From assembly GCA_010093685.1 (NCBI GenBank), contig MU006219.1:1383531-1447530 (forward strand): DNA of 64,000 nt, given 5' to 3'. The translations under genes were made by a program, and so were the position numbers. Under the pieces are notes generated by a model. The model saw only the letters and a program-made list of their open reading frames with translations. It had not been told where the DNA came from and searched no databases. This stretch comes from Ophiobolus disseminans. Lineage: Eukaryota; Ascomycota; Dothideomycetes; Pleosporales; Phaeosphaeriaceae. Every line of letters begins with the position of its first letter. Within the stretch, counting starts at the first letter, position 1. Shown here in pieces: positions 30,957 through 41,640 of the stretch.

Positions 30957-33678
30957 ATGTCTGGTATCCGCATAGAAACGCTATACGACCGCGACATGTC
31001 AGTCACTCCCCGAAAACGGTCAGGTAAGTGCTTTCTACTTCTATGAGCAATGTCACCAGCTGAACTTCTACCGCCCATAGATTTCGAAATGCCAGAGGCT
31101 ACCAAGGCTCTTTCGAAACTCGAAGGCCGTCTTGACCGCCGGATGTCAGAGTATGACATGTGGTTGGAGGCGGAAAATGGCGATCAGAGTTTTATCCCGC
31201 CCACCCCGTTGCAAGAACCAAGCCACCCAATAGATTCGTCACAGTTCAAAGAGGTCGAGAAGCTACTCATAGACATTGTTCAGGACCTTTACTTGAAGGT
31301 ACTCGAGAGTAGGATTCCTGCGCTGGTTGCAGCACTGGGTCCTAGGCTTCAGGATGCAATGAGGATTTATCAAGTTGAGCCCGAACTAGTTGGCTTTATC
31401 GGCAAGTCGGGGCACGGAAAGTCGTCTTTAGTTGGTGCTCTCGCAGGTGAGAAGAGTCTCGCGATGACAGGCGGGATTCGTGAGAGTGTCACCCGCTTAC
31501 CTGTTATCTACACGCACCAGCTGTCAAGATCCCATGCGAAGTACCATGCGAAGTACCATGCGAAGTACCATGCGAAGTACCATGTGAGAATATCTGTGTG
31601 CGACAAGAAAACATGCTACGATATGATACACACAAATCTTGCCCACATTCGCAAAGACAACGACGAAATCAGCCCAGACATGAAGATGAGAGCCGACGCA
31701 ACGCAAGCATGGACGCTCTGGAAGGTCTATTCGCCGATCGGCCAGAATTCGCATCGACAACGACTATCCAGAACTTCCTCGCTAGCGACAATGATACATT
31801 CGAAACATGCGCGAGTTGGGCTGAAGAACGACGCCAGCTCTTGTTGGAAGGCCCTGAGAACGGCATCCACGCCAGCGACACACACAGCTTGTGGGCAGAA
31901 CTTGCCCCTTATGCTGACCTTACGCTGAAGGCTCCTCCTGTAAAGGAGTATCCCTTTGAACTCGCATCGCTGGTAGATCAGATCGAGATTTTCTGTACTC
32001 CACGACTACGACTGCGCCTCGGCGATTTTCCTGGGTTCGGTGACCCAAACAAAGACCGCGAGAAAAAGGCCCTGCAACAAATCGATCGATGTGATGTCCT
32101 TGTTGTGGTGGGGCTATTTGATCGGGCAGGCGACAGTGAGTTTTTGGACAAATTTTTGGAAGAGCTACATCGAAGGCGGCCTGGCCAGAAAGTCATGGTC
32201 GTCGTGACCAAGCGTGAGCAGGGTGTTGAGAAAGACATCGAGTCTCCTCTCAACATCAATGCTTTCAGTGCCACCGAGAAAATAGAAGTGGCCTATCTAA
32301 GCGAGCGTCGAGCCAGAGTTGAAGCAACTCAAGCGTCGCTTCCCTAGAACGCGTTTCGGGAGCAAAATCGCTGCACGCATGAGTTGAAGTGCATCGAGCT
32401 TAAGCAGAGGATTCTGTTTGTGATAGACCGCAAGCGACGAATCGGAGAGAAGATTGTTTCCAAATACCAGAGAGTTACCAACGGCCGGGAATTGCTAATC
32501 TTCTTCGTTTCGACGCACGAATACAGCGAAGCAGCACGTGGCTACAGTCGATTACGCAAAGATAGGCTTCCTTTACCAACGTGCAATTCCGGTATCTCGG
32601 CCCTGTATCACGAGCTTGCTCAAATTCCTTGCGACAGAGTGGAAAGCGAAATACTGCATTACTACGACGTAAGGCTACCTGAGCTATTCGACTCTATTGA
32701 ACGGTTCTATGTGCCTTCATTTGAGTGCAGAACGGAATCAGAAATAAGGTCAGAGTCCAAACTAAAAGTCGACTTCAGCTCTGAACACACCGCCAATTTC
32801 ATCGAGCTTCAGCTACGCAACCATCTGGACGACTTAGAGATCAAGTACATACAAGCTGTTTATGAAGGTGCCGAAAACTCTCTTCCCTCCTGGATCGAAT
32901 CCGCCCAACTCCTGTGTCAGGCGTGGGGAGCCATGAACCACATGTCCTACCGGGCGTTCCTGCGCTCCCACGGAGACCGTCTGTGCAAAGGGACGGAAAC
33001 ATCCTGGAACAAACAGCTCCTCGAGCGCGTACAGCAAGACTTCGATCAACTCTTCGGCGACGTGGAGAATGAGGCGAAAACTTTCATTTCACACCTCAAC
33101 GACGACATCACTAAGGTCATCGACAAGTTCGCAACAACACTACAACACAGCTTCCTCGCTGAAGATCGCCCGGCCTTCGAATGCACACTACATAACAAGA
33201 AATCACAGATCCTAAGGGAGATAGCTACCGTGGAACGACGCTTAATGCTGTTCCTCCTCGACTTGAAGAACAAAGCAAGCATCCATGGAGACAGAAACTT
33301 CTTTACAAGCGCCATGCATAAGGTGTACCGCCGCACACGCGCAGGACGGGATACAAACATGCCAAAGCGCGGGAAACTTTTGCGGCAGGTGTGTGCGCTT
33401 CCGACGGTCCGTTTCAGGCGATCATCGATGGGGTATGGGAGGGCTGGGGAACGGAAAAGGGGAAGATCGTCGAGCATGTGATGAAGGGGGTGAAGAACTT
33501 GCTTTAGGAAGTTGAGACGTCGTATACTAACCTGAGTACTGGGAGTGGCGAGAAGGAGGATGGTGAGGGACGCTTTAGGGAGGAGTTGCTGGAGATAGTG
33601 GAGGCGGCGAGGGAGGAACGTAGTGGGCCTATTTTGGACTTGTTGCAGGAGTGCGGTTTGAAAGAGGAGGGAGAGTAG
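30957..33678 (+). pseudogene. Broken dynamin/SLIP-GC-like large GTPase, about 900 codons
   Basis: Exon 1 (30957-31023) joins by a clean 57-bp intron (GTAAGT...CCATAG) to 31081 onward. The G domain is recognisable: P-loop GFIGKSGHGKSSLVGAL, switch/G3 LGDFPGFGD, then CDVLVVVGLFDRAGD and VVVTKREQ in the G4 place, followed by a long helical region, as in fungal SLIP-GC-like GTPases. Four lesions break it: a frame change at about 31680-31715, TAG at 32345-32347 with the same frame continuing, a frame change at about 33320-33380, and TAG at 33505-33507 before the natural-looking end at 33678. No plausible intron removes the stops. An alternative intron at 31584-31672 could explain the first frame change only. 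Sequencing error is possible, but four faults make decay more likely. Confidence 0.7.
31526..31581 (+). repeat. 12-bp tandem repeat, four full copies (His-Ala-Lys-Tyr)
   Basis: CATGCGAAGTAC repeated four times and followed by a partial copy, inside the GTPase pseudogene just after the P-loop region. It encodes HAKY units, preserving frame, and looks like a recent slippage expansion. Confidence 0.9.
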
Positions 33679-33842
33679 TAGAGTGATGGTACGGAGAACG
33701 TGGTGCACTTTAGTTCTCATCTCCAGGGTCTATACACGCTTTGTGGACGGGATTTCTGCGAGGTATCGCGAATCGAATCGCTTTTATAATTCTTCCTGGG
33801 TATCATAAATATCTACTAACAACCTTTCTCCCACAAATATCT

Positions 33843-35048
33843 TCATATCCTCCCCCGATCCAACTGATAATCCTTCGTAACCTTAATCCCCTCCAAGCTC
33901 TCCATCTTCCGCGCCCCATTCTCCAGCGTCACAAACGCATTCACCTGCGTCTTGGGGCCGCCGACCCACGTCGCGGGGTTCAAATTGCTGGTCGACGAGC
34001 TACCGCTAGTGGTGCGGAACTTGAGGCGGCGCAGGCCGGTGCCTTCGGTCGGGAGCGAGGGGTGCTCGCGCGTGGGAGAAACGTTGGGCACGCAGCAGCA
34101 TATGATGCCAAATGCGATTTCTATGGGCGAGAAGCAGACGCGCCACCACGAGGCGCCGATGGGGTCGCTGTTTACGTCGCCGAAGATGTTGATGGCGCAG
34201 TCGATGCGCAGGACGGCGAGGATGGTGCAGCTGGGGTTCAGTTAGTATAATACATCACCCATATGAGCGGGCACTTACAAGCATCCGAGTAGGAAAATTA
34301 TCAGCGTCGACATTTTCTTCTTCCTGGACATCTGGACTGCGGCTATGGCGGGCAGCGGCGCGAAGAGGATGATGGCGTTGAAGAAGACGTGCAGCGAGCC
34401 GATGATGATGCAGGATTTCTTGCTCTGCAGTTCGCATCTACCCGGTGGGTGGCACATGTTGATCCAGCCGACGAGCGACCAGATGTACCATATTGCGATG
34501 AGGGCCATGGAGATGTAGCATGCTGTTTGCGCCAGTTTCTTCGTCTCGTATAGGCGCACGTAGAACTTCACGAAGGCGAGTTGGATCGTTGCAATGGATG
34601 TGGCCCAGCAGATGTCGAGTGCGAATTGCATCTGTGCGAGTCATCAGCGCACGATTCGTAGCCAGGGTGTACTTGGATTCGAACTTACCCGCAGCCAGTA
34701 TCGTTTCACTTCGTTGTAATCCCTTGTAGGATGTGCCCGGATTTGTTCGCTGGTCAAGCCTTCGCCACACAGGAAGACCAAGATGTAAACGAGCGTGACC
34801 ACCACGAAGCTCATAGCCTAGAATTCATATGTCAATTCCACATTATCCAAACCCAACAAGCCAAGCAAACCTACCAGTGCCGCCAAACACAACGCATCCT
34901 CCGTCAAAGTATTCACCCTCCTCACACTCCTTGTATACCACCTCGCCGCCACCGCCACCGCAGCCAACACAAACCCCAGCACCGGAGCGACTAACAGCGC
35001 AATCTGCTTCCCATTCTCAATATCGAAGCGCTGCGAATTACCCGCCAT
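33843..35048 (-). CDS. Pth11-like / fungal rhodopsin-domain membrane protein, 347 aa
   Basis: Four exons: 34875-35048, 34689-34817, 34279-34631 and 33843-34230; introns of 57, 56 and 47 bp all have GT...AG ends and keep frame. Seven hydrophobic segments are visible, starting ALLVAPVLGFVLAAVAVAARW, then VVVTLVYILVFLCGEGL and ALIAIWYIWSLVGWINM. The conserved W-x-x-NI.. and DCAINIFGDVNSDPIGASWW blocks and the Cys pair in the second loop are typical of the fungal rhodopsin domain found in Pth11-like receptors. The C-terminal about 80 residues are cytosolic, Ser/Thr-rich. Plasma-membrane sensor role is inferred from family; no CFEM domain is present. Confidence 0.82.
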
Positions 35049-36770
35049 GATAAGCCGATCCTCACTCATTCCATGACGGAAGCCCGTGTAGCAAAGTAAA
35101 ACGAAACAAGAGACGACGGCCAAAAGTCGATTTCCAGGCCCGAAAACCAAGAGCAAGTGAACAAGGCAGGACAGGCAGTGTATAAAGATTCCCTAGAGTA
35201 CAGACTAATGTACACTCGCATCCCCCCTCAAACACCAGCGCCCTGGGATCTTTCAGCCGCGTTTCTTCTCCACCTTGGGCGGGCCCGTCATGCACCAGGC
35301 CCGTTTGGCTCACTCTCGCGTGGGCGGGCGTCGCGAGCCGGGCTGGGAAAGTCATATAACGTGCAGACGCGGGGATCAGACTGCTCCGTGCCCATTGGCT
35401 GCTGGGGGTAGGTAGCGCGGCTGACTCGAGGGCTTATCCTGGTGCGTTGTATGCGTGCAGGCCAATGGGTGGGGGAGGTGAGGTCTGCTGGAAGCAGGGG
35501 AAAGCGAGGCACGGAGTTTGGAGGGAGAGTTGGGAATGTGGGTAAAGTGGACTTTGGATGTGCGAGCTGGGATATGGAGTGTGATTGTGATGTTGGATTA
35601 GGGGTGTAGAGAACGGGTTTGACAGGTGGATGCTGTGCTGTGGCGTAATAATTTCCACATGCTGGTTGCTGTTACACATCGTGACATCTTCCTTTTGTGT
35701 GACAATTGTGCCGTTCGAGTCCAACAGCCCAACGGTTGTCTTTCTTTGCTTTTCGTCATGCGATCGAGAACCTTTGCATGAAACAGCCACCCGATCTCGA
35801 CAGCACGAGCTCCCCAACCTAACTGGTCGAGCGCGCATCGCCGTGGCTTCGCTAAATTCACACGAAAGAAGCAAATCCACATCTTTCGGCGTTTCTTTTT
35901 CCCTGTTGAGCTCGTGGCAGGTGCGATCTCCATCGCGAAAGATGCGCTTGAAACCTACCCATCTGAAGCCTAAAGGAAGTCGGGCCGAAAGCATGCTACG
36001 CTTAGCGCTCCAGTCTAGAGACAAGTTCACATGCGCCGTCGATCGCCTCTACTCGTGCGCCTGTAGAATATGTCGACAGCCTTGCGCGGCGCGAGATGAA
36101 AACGGCTGGCGTCCCGGCGGCGCTTTCCACACGCGAGGCACGGGCGCGACTTTCTTTGCTTCTTCGCGTGGGCACGAGGCGCGGACCTGCGAATAAACTC
36201 GTCCCGGAGCACATGTTCGTTCGGCCCAGGGCGTGACCCCACGCTAGACGAGTCAACTTACTTGGTTGCGCTCAGCGCGTCGGCTCGTATCCGGTGGCAT
36301 TAGCTTGCTTCATGCATTCATTCTGTCAGACACTCGCCAGCGCGTTGGGAAGCGATGGACCGAGGTAGGAGTTGGGTACGGGGTATGCGACGACGACAAG
36401 CTTGCGAACCAACACGTGGAATCAAAGTATAATTCGCTTTTAAAAGAAGTTTACGACGCTGCGGTGTGTCGTACATGGAACCCTCGAGTCGGCCCGCACC
36501 CATGCCCACACACGATTGTGGAAATTAGGGGGTGGGAGGTTTATCTTGACAAAATGTCCGACCGACTGCCGGGCCAGGAAAAGAGAGACATTCGTTCACC
36601 AAGCCACTACTCTTTCACGCAAGGCTGCAGCAGAAGAAGTTTAAACCCTGCGGGCTAGTTTCAGTGGCGCACGTGGAAATGACATCGTTGTTCTACTCCG
36701 TCTCTACTCGCGTTGTCCTCCGTCGTTCTACTCCGTGTTCTAGACTAACGCCATCATGCCCATTGCCCAT
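35049..36770. other. Intergenic region, 1.7 kb
   Basis: Between the rhodopsin-domain gene's promoter and the 3' end of LAP1. A 198-codon minus-strand frame at 35434-36030 has low-complexity composition and no family; not called. No RNA gene recognised. Confidence 0.5.
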
Positions 36771-38016
36771 CTACAAGGTCGTCGCGAATGCGAGTTCGTA
36801 CGCCAAGCCCACTGTCATCTTCGCGTGCTCGAGCATGTGCGAGAAGCTCACGGTGCTGATGGTGTCTTGCGCCGTGTGGATGAATTTGCTGGTATTCTCC
36901 ATTGCGGACTCAATCACAAACGCAGAGGGGTACCCGGCTTTGGATGCGCTTGCGTGGTCGGAGCATGCGTAGCCGCATTTTGTTTCGACGAAGGGGATGG
37001 CGCAGTACTAGGTTTATGTGAGTGGAAATTCAAAACAGGAGTATAGAAAGGGCATCAAACTTACAGCAGTAATAACCTTCTTAATGAAATTCGTAAGCCC
37101 GACATCCACGAAATCCGTAATCACGCCAACACGCTCCGCAACACCAGGCTTCACATAGCCCGTCATATCCTGCTGCAACATGGCCTTGACGACTTTCCCG
37201 CTGCTCTTGTAGTTCGAAAACACAGCCTGGCTACCCAGCAATCCGCCCTCCTCCGCCGCATACCAGTGGAATTCAATCGTGTTCTGGGCCTGTTTGCTCG
37301 CGACCTTTGCGTCTGTCAACAGCACCCTGAAAGCCTCGAGGATGGTGACGGTGCCCGAGCCATCGTCGTCTGCACCGGGGGCGCGGCCAGACGTGGGGCT
37401 CGCGCCGTTGACGCTGTCCTGGTGCGCGCCGATGGCGATGATGTTTGCCGTCTTGCCGGGGATGGTTGCAATGACGCTATTCTGCGTCCATGTAGGATGG
37501 CTGAAGGCGCGAACAGTCACGCCCGAGACGCCGGATGCGGTGGCGATGGCTTGGACTTGCTGGAGGAGCCACTCCGAGGACTGTTTGCCCGTGGTGCTCT
37601 TGTAGTAGCGGTTGTTGAAGGCCACGAACGTGGTGAGCTTGCTCTGCATGTTGGCCGTGCTGAGCTTGGAGAGCAGGGGAGTCACGCTGGATGTCTGCGT
37701 CATTGCTGCTGGGAAAACAGCAGCTTGCCTCGCAGCGAGTGCGAGTGACGATTCATGGAGCTCCGCGTAATCGGTCACGTCCATGAAGTGGACACCGGCC
37801 TGACAAGAGTTAGAGGCGGTTACTTTCAATGATTGAGGTAAGCGAACTTACATTATAAAGCTCCCATTTCTCCGCCTCAGTGACTTGCTTCGTCTCTCCA
37901 GGCGCAAGTTCAAGCGTGAAGAGCTGTTCCGCAGACCTAACCTCCTCCTTTGGAATCGACAGCGCCAGCGCCGCAGAAGCGGACAGCGCAAGTGCAACGG
38001 TAGACTGGAACTTCAT
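36771..38016 (-). CDS. LAP1: Secreted leucine aminopeptidase (M28), 378 aa
   Basis: Three exons: 37852-38016, 37065-37799 and 36771-37007; introns of 52 and 56 bp keep phase 0. Signal peptide MKFQSTVALALSASAALALS, then a propeptide ending around residue 85. Metal ligands of the M28 co-catalytic two-zinc site are all visible in order: His and Asp in IAIGAHQDS, Asp in GADDDGSG, Glu-Glu in WYAAEEGGLLGS, Asp in LQQDMTGY and His in FIHTAQDT. Cys in YCAIPFVETKCGYACSDHA suit the known disulfide. It removes N-terminal hydrophobic residues from peptides outside the cell. Length matches LAP1 of Aspergillus and dermatophytes (about 380). Confidence 0.9.
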
Positions 38017-38739
38017 GTTTTCGGATATCTTCTTGAAGAGCTGCAGTCCCATCCGAACGCCCCCATCAACCCTTAAGTACTCCCCCATCCTCCCCGTCCA
38101 TACCTCTGCAGTTGTCTCTCCAACGCATTCCCACCAACCCGCTACCCACAAATCCACCTCTAACGGAGCACGCACGCATGATTCGTCGCACGCAAGATGT
38201 AAAACACCACAAAGTACCCAGACTTAATCGCATTCGACAGGCGACAAGACAAGTGTAATAAGGCTCGACTTGGCTCTTTCCAATCAGAGCCTAGGCCTGT
38301 GTTGCGGGTGATCCCCACCTGGACACATCGCGGAGACTTTACCCGACGGGGGAAGCTTGAGCCACCAGCTGCCTATCCAGGACAGATTAACTGTGGATGG
38401 TGTATTTGTGGCGAGGATTAAAGAGCGAGAGATAATGCACTACAGAGTGCTGTATGGCGGAGGGAAGCTGGTACTGGCAGGTGGTAAGTTGTGGTACGGG
38501 GTGGCGGTGGGAATGTGTGTGGAGGTGCTTTGTAGTGCAAAGGTTTCAGGTATACTGCGAACATAACGATGCAAAGTGTTGGGCATTTCTTGATAGATGT
38601 AGCCGTTGGACTTGATTTATTTGTTTTCCATTTCAATGTACAGTCGCTGGATCTATATGCTCAGAACGCGCAAGAAATGCATGCCCACATGTTCTTTCCG
38701 TAACGCCTCGCTCAAATACAAACATCAACATCAAACACA
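38017..38739. other. Intergenic region, 0.7 kb
   Basis: LAP1 promoter and 3' flank of the uniporter gene. Nothing else recognised. Confidence 0.5.
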
Positions 38740-40409
38740 TCAGTCCTTCTTCTCTTCCTTTGCACTACTCGGCTCCTCATCATCTTTATCGTCCTTGCCC
38801 TGCTTCTTCTTCTTACGGTCGTTCCTCAACGCCTCTTGAACCTTCTCGCTCTTCTCGTCTTGCAGCTCGTCCCACTCGACATCGTACTCTTCTGCGATGG
38901 CCTTGATCTCCTTGCGCAGCGCGTTGCCATCTTCGATAAGAACCTCCCACTTGCGAAGGTCGAAATTCTTGTCCTGGTACAGCTTCTGCTGGCGCCGCGA
39001 GATGGTGAAGTTCATGGCAGAGCGGTAGGATACTTCGCGGTTGTGGTAGAGGAACCACAGGTAACCACCGATAAGAGTAGAGAGACCGACGAGGTACTAA
39101 AGGACGTTAAAATGCTGAGCGCTGGGGGCGAGGAGATAGCTTACAGTAACAGGCTCCATGACGTCCCAACCCAGTTCGGTCTGGAAGGTGAGGTAGTAGA
39201 CTACGCCCCACCAGCCGACGACTCCTGCGAAGCCAACACCTGCGACACGCTGAGCGGCCAGGTGCGCCAGACGGTCGCACTCCTTCTTGATGTCTGCCAT
39301 CTCTGCGATCTTATGGGACGTCTTCCGAAGGCGCATGCGCAGGTAATATGTGCGGTCGTTGAAGCTGGGTACGCCCACTCGAATCTCCTCGGGCGCGCCC
39401 TCGATTTCAATAGCAAACTCTTGCCCTCTTGCGGCATCACGGATAAAGTCTCCGAGCTCAGTCGAGCTCGACCAGCGCACAAATTTGCGTTCGGCCTTCT
39501 TGTCACTGGGCGCATCTTGACCCAAGCCCGAGTACGACTCGACACCGCCCTGGCCAACTCCTTTACGAAGCTCCACGGCTTCTTCAGCCGTTTTCCTGTT
39601 CTGGGTGCCGCCGCTGAGCTTGCCTGTCTTCTCTACCTTGCCGTCGACGCGGATCTCGTCCACCTTTTCGAAGTCTTCGTCGCCCTTCTGCTCTGACACG
39701 GCCTCGCTGTCGTTGCTTACCGGGGTCTCCTCTGCCTCGCCCGGCTCTGCGTCGCTTTGCATCGAGTCTTCGGCACGGAAATAGACGGCAGGTATGCGCT
39801 CCTTTCCGTCTTTGTCCTTGATCATGGGCAGCTCGGCCTGGATCAGACGCTCGAGGTATGAGATGGGCTGCTGAGGATGCACCAGCAGAGCCAGTGGCTC
39901 CATGTCTTTGCGGTCGGTGTTTTTGTCTTGCGTGGTGAGGGGCAGGATGATCTTGAGCATGCGCGAGGGTGTTGTAAGCAGCTTTCCTGTACGCCATGTC
40001 AATCCTTGAAACGTCGTTCCATGCCTAACAACGCACCCTTTGTCATGGCCCCAGCACTCCTCTGCCGCGCAACAGGCGGCACGTCGCTCCCTTCTCTATG
40101 CCATGGTGTTCGTATTTGCTTGCCCTTGTCCTCGGCAAGCTTCTTTGCGAAGTGTTCCTTCTCTTCTTGGGTTATGTTGTTGTTGAGCTCCGCCGCCGGT
40201 CTCTCATTGGGTTCGTAGTTATTGGATTTCGGGGGCCCACGGCGTAAACGTGACGTTACTGCAAAGCCTCGGCATTGCAAAGAATGTGCAATTACTGCAT
40301 TGTGTTGCGTGAATCTTGGTAACCTTTGGGCGAGCGTGGTTGTGTAGAGCGAGGGTAAGCATGTCGAGGCGCGTGAGAGCGACGCTAGACCGGCTATGCG
40401 GTGCTTCAT
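38740..40409 (-). CDS. MCU: Mitochondrial calcium uniporter (MCU), 523 aa
   Basis: Three exons: 40037-40409, 39145-39986 and 38740-39096; introns of 49 and 48 bp. The N terminus MKHRIAGLASLSRASTCLPS is a mitochondrial presequence. A matrix beta-grasp-like domain follows, then a coiled coil (MRLRKTSHKIAEMADIKKE). The pore region is unmistakable: TM1 AGVGFAGVVGWWGVVYYLTF, the selectivity motif WDVMEP (DxxE) in ELGWDVMEPVT, then TM2 YLVGLSTLIGGYLWFLYHNR beginning directly at exon 3. The tail is a charged helix ending in KEEKKD. It forms the tetrameric Ca2+ channel of the mitochondrial inner membrane. No EMRE- or MICU-like gene is in the window. Confidence 0.93.
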
Positions 40410-40763
40410 AATCAGGACAAGTCTCCAGAGAAGCCGTGAAGTCGGATAAGACGGATCGTTTGAAGACACAATATTGCGAGAAGGAAGCACCACCGCAGGC
40501 TCTGGCAGGGAAATTGCACGCGACAACAGGGTTGCTTTCAGGCACGACGTCATCGTGTCGTTAGCGCGCATCTGCCACGCGAGAGGCTAGTACTAATCAT
40601 GATAACCTTAAAGTACTCAACTCAACTCAATCAGGACGGACTGTTTGACGCAAACATTATAAATTCACAAGTATACACAGACCTAGCAGCTAAGATGATA
40701 TATACAGCGAAAACTCAACTCCTCTTTGCACACGGTCCCCCAATCGACCACGACTCATCCAAA
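40410..40763. other. Intergenic spacer, 0.35 kb
   Basis: MCU upstream region and 3' flank of the pectate lyase gene; nothing else seen. Confidence 0.5.
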
Positions 40764-41640
40764 TCAGCATCCGCTGGTCTTGACACCGCTCGTTGCACAC
40801 GTCTTGCCATCAGGAGCAGACGCCGTCTTCGTCGGCTCACCGCTTGTGACGCCCTTGAACAAATCGCAGATGTTGCTCACGCTGAGCAAGCAAGCATTCT
40901 TGATCGACGTGGTGTCTATCGTTCGTTAGCATCTCCTCAGCAACCTATCCTCAGTTATCGAACTCACCTCCATAGTTGCCATTAACGCCGGCAACCAGCT
41001 TGCCCTTGTTGACCTTGATGCCGTCGAACGTGCTCTTGCGTGCAACCTGCGTTCCGCAGTTACCGCAGCTACGGTACAGCTTGCCAATGTTCTCCGCGTA
41101 GAAATTCTTGACTGCAACGAGTCCACCGCCGTTATGCTGGAGGACCTTGTCTTCAGCACCCTTGGCGCCTCCGCCGTTGACGTACGAGGTGCCAGACTTC
41201 TGCTTGAAGGTGGCAGCGTCTTCGCAGACGTCAACCCACCAGACGTTGTTCAGCGTGCAGGTGCCGAGACAATGAACACCCTCGCCGTTGTTAGGGCCAA
41301 TGATGGCGTTGGAGAGAGTAGCGCCCTCCGCGAGAAGGAACACAGCATCCGCATCACCACCTTCGGCTTGGTCGTTGCAAGTGCTGACTAGGCAAAATTA
41401 GTGCTCTGGCTGCTCGGAAGGCGGACTTCACGTACCACTACGATCCCACTGCTTCATTTCGCCATCGAACTTAACTCCGGCTGCGATCGTCTTCACCGCT
41501 GCTAGGTTGGTCGTGCCAGAAGCCTTGGGGAACGTGGTTTGCAGAGCAGTGTTGGTAACAGCACGGGGCTGGTGGGGATGGCCAAGCTCTGCAGAGGCAA
41601 GGCCTGCAAGGGCAGCAACAAGAAGGGAGGAGCCGTGCAT
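40764..41640 (-). CDS. Secreted pectate lyase, PL3 family, 258 aa
   Basis: Three exons: 41436-41640, 40968-41387 and 40764-40915; introns of 47 and 51 bp. Signal peptide MHGSSLLVAALAGLASA. The PL3 parallel beta-helix shows FDGEMKQWDRSVSTCNDQAE, AVFLLAEGATLSNAIIG, EGVHCLGTCTLNNVWWVDVC and KLYRSCGNCGTQ; the Cys residues at these places are disulfides in the family. Length of about 250 is typical. The enzyme cleaves de-esterified pectin by beta-elimination, needing Ca2+, outside the cell, and points to growth on or in plants. Confidence 0.9.

Noticed and set aside
31526..31581. Short regular repeats considered as a CRISPR-like or minisatellite array
   Set aside because: 12-bp units without spacers inside a eukaryotic coding frame; simple slippage repeat.
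32307..32347. Intron ending at the TAG in the GTPase pseudogene (GTCGAG...CCCTAG)
   Set aside because: Only 41 bp with a poor donor, and splicing puts the next exon in a frame that stops within about 12 codons.
35434..36030. 198-codon minus-strand frame upstream of the rhodopsin-domain gene
   Set aside because: Low-complexity His/Pro/Ser tail, no family and no conserved motif.
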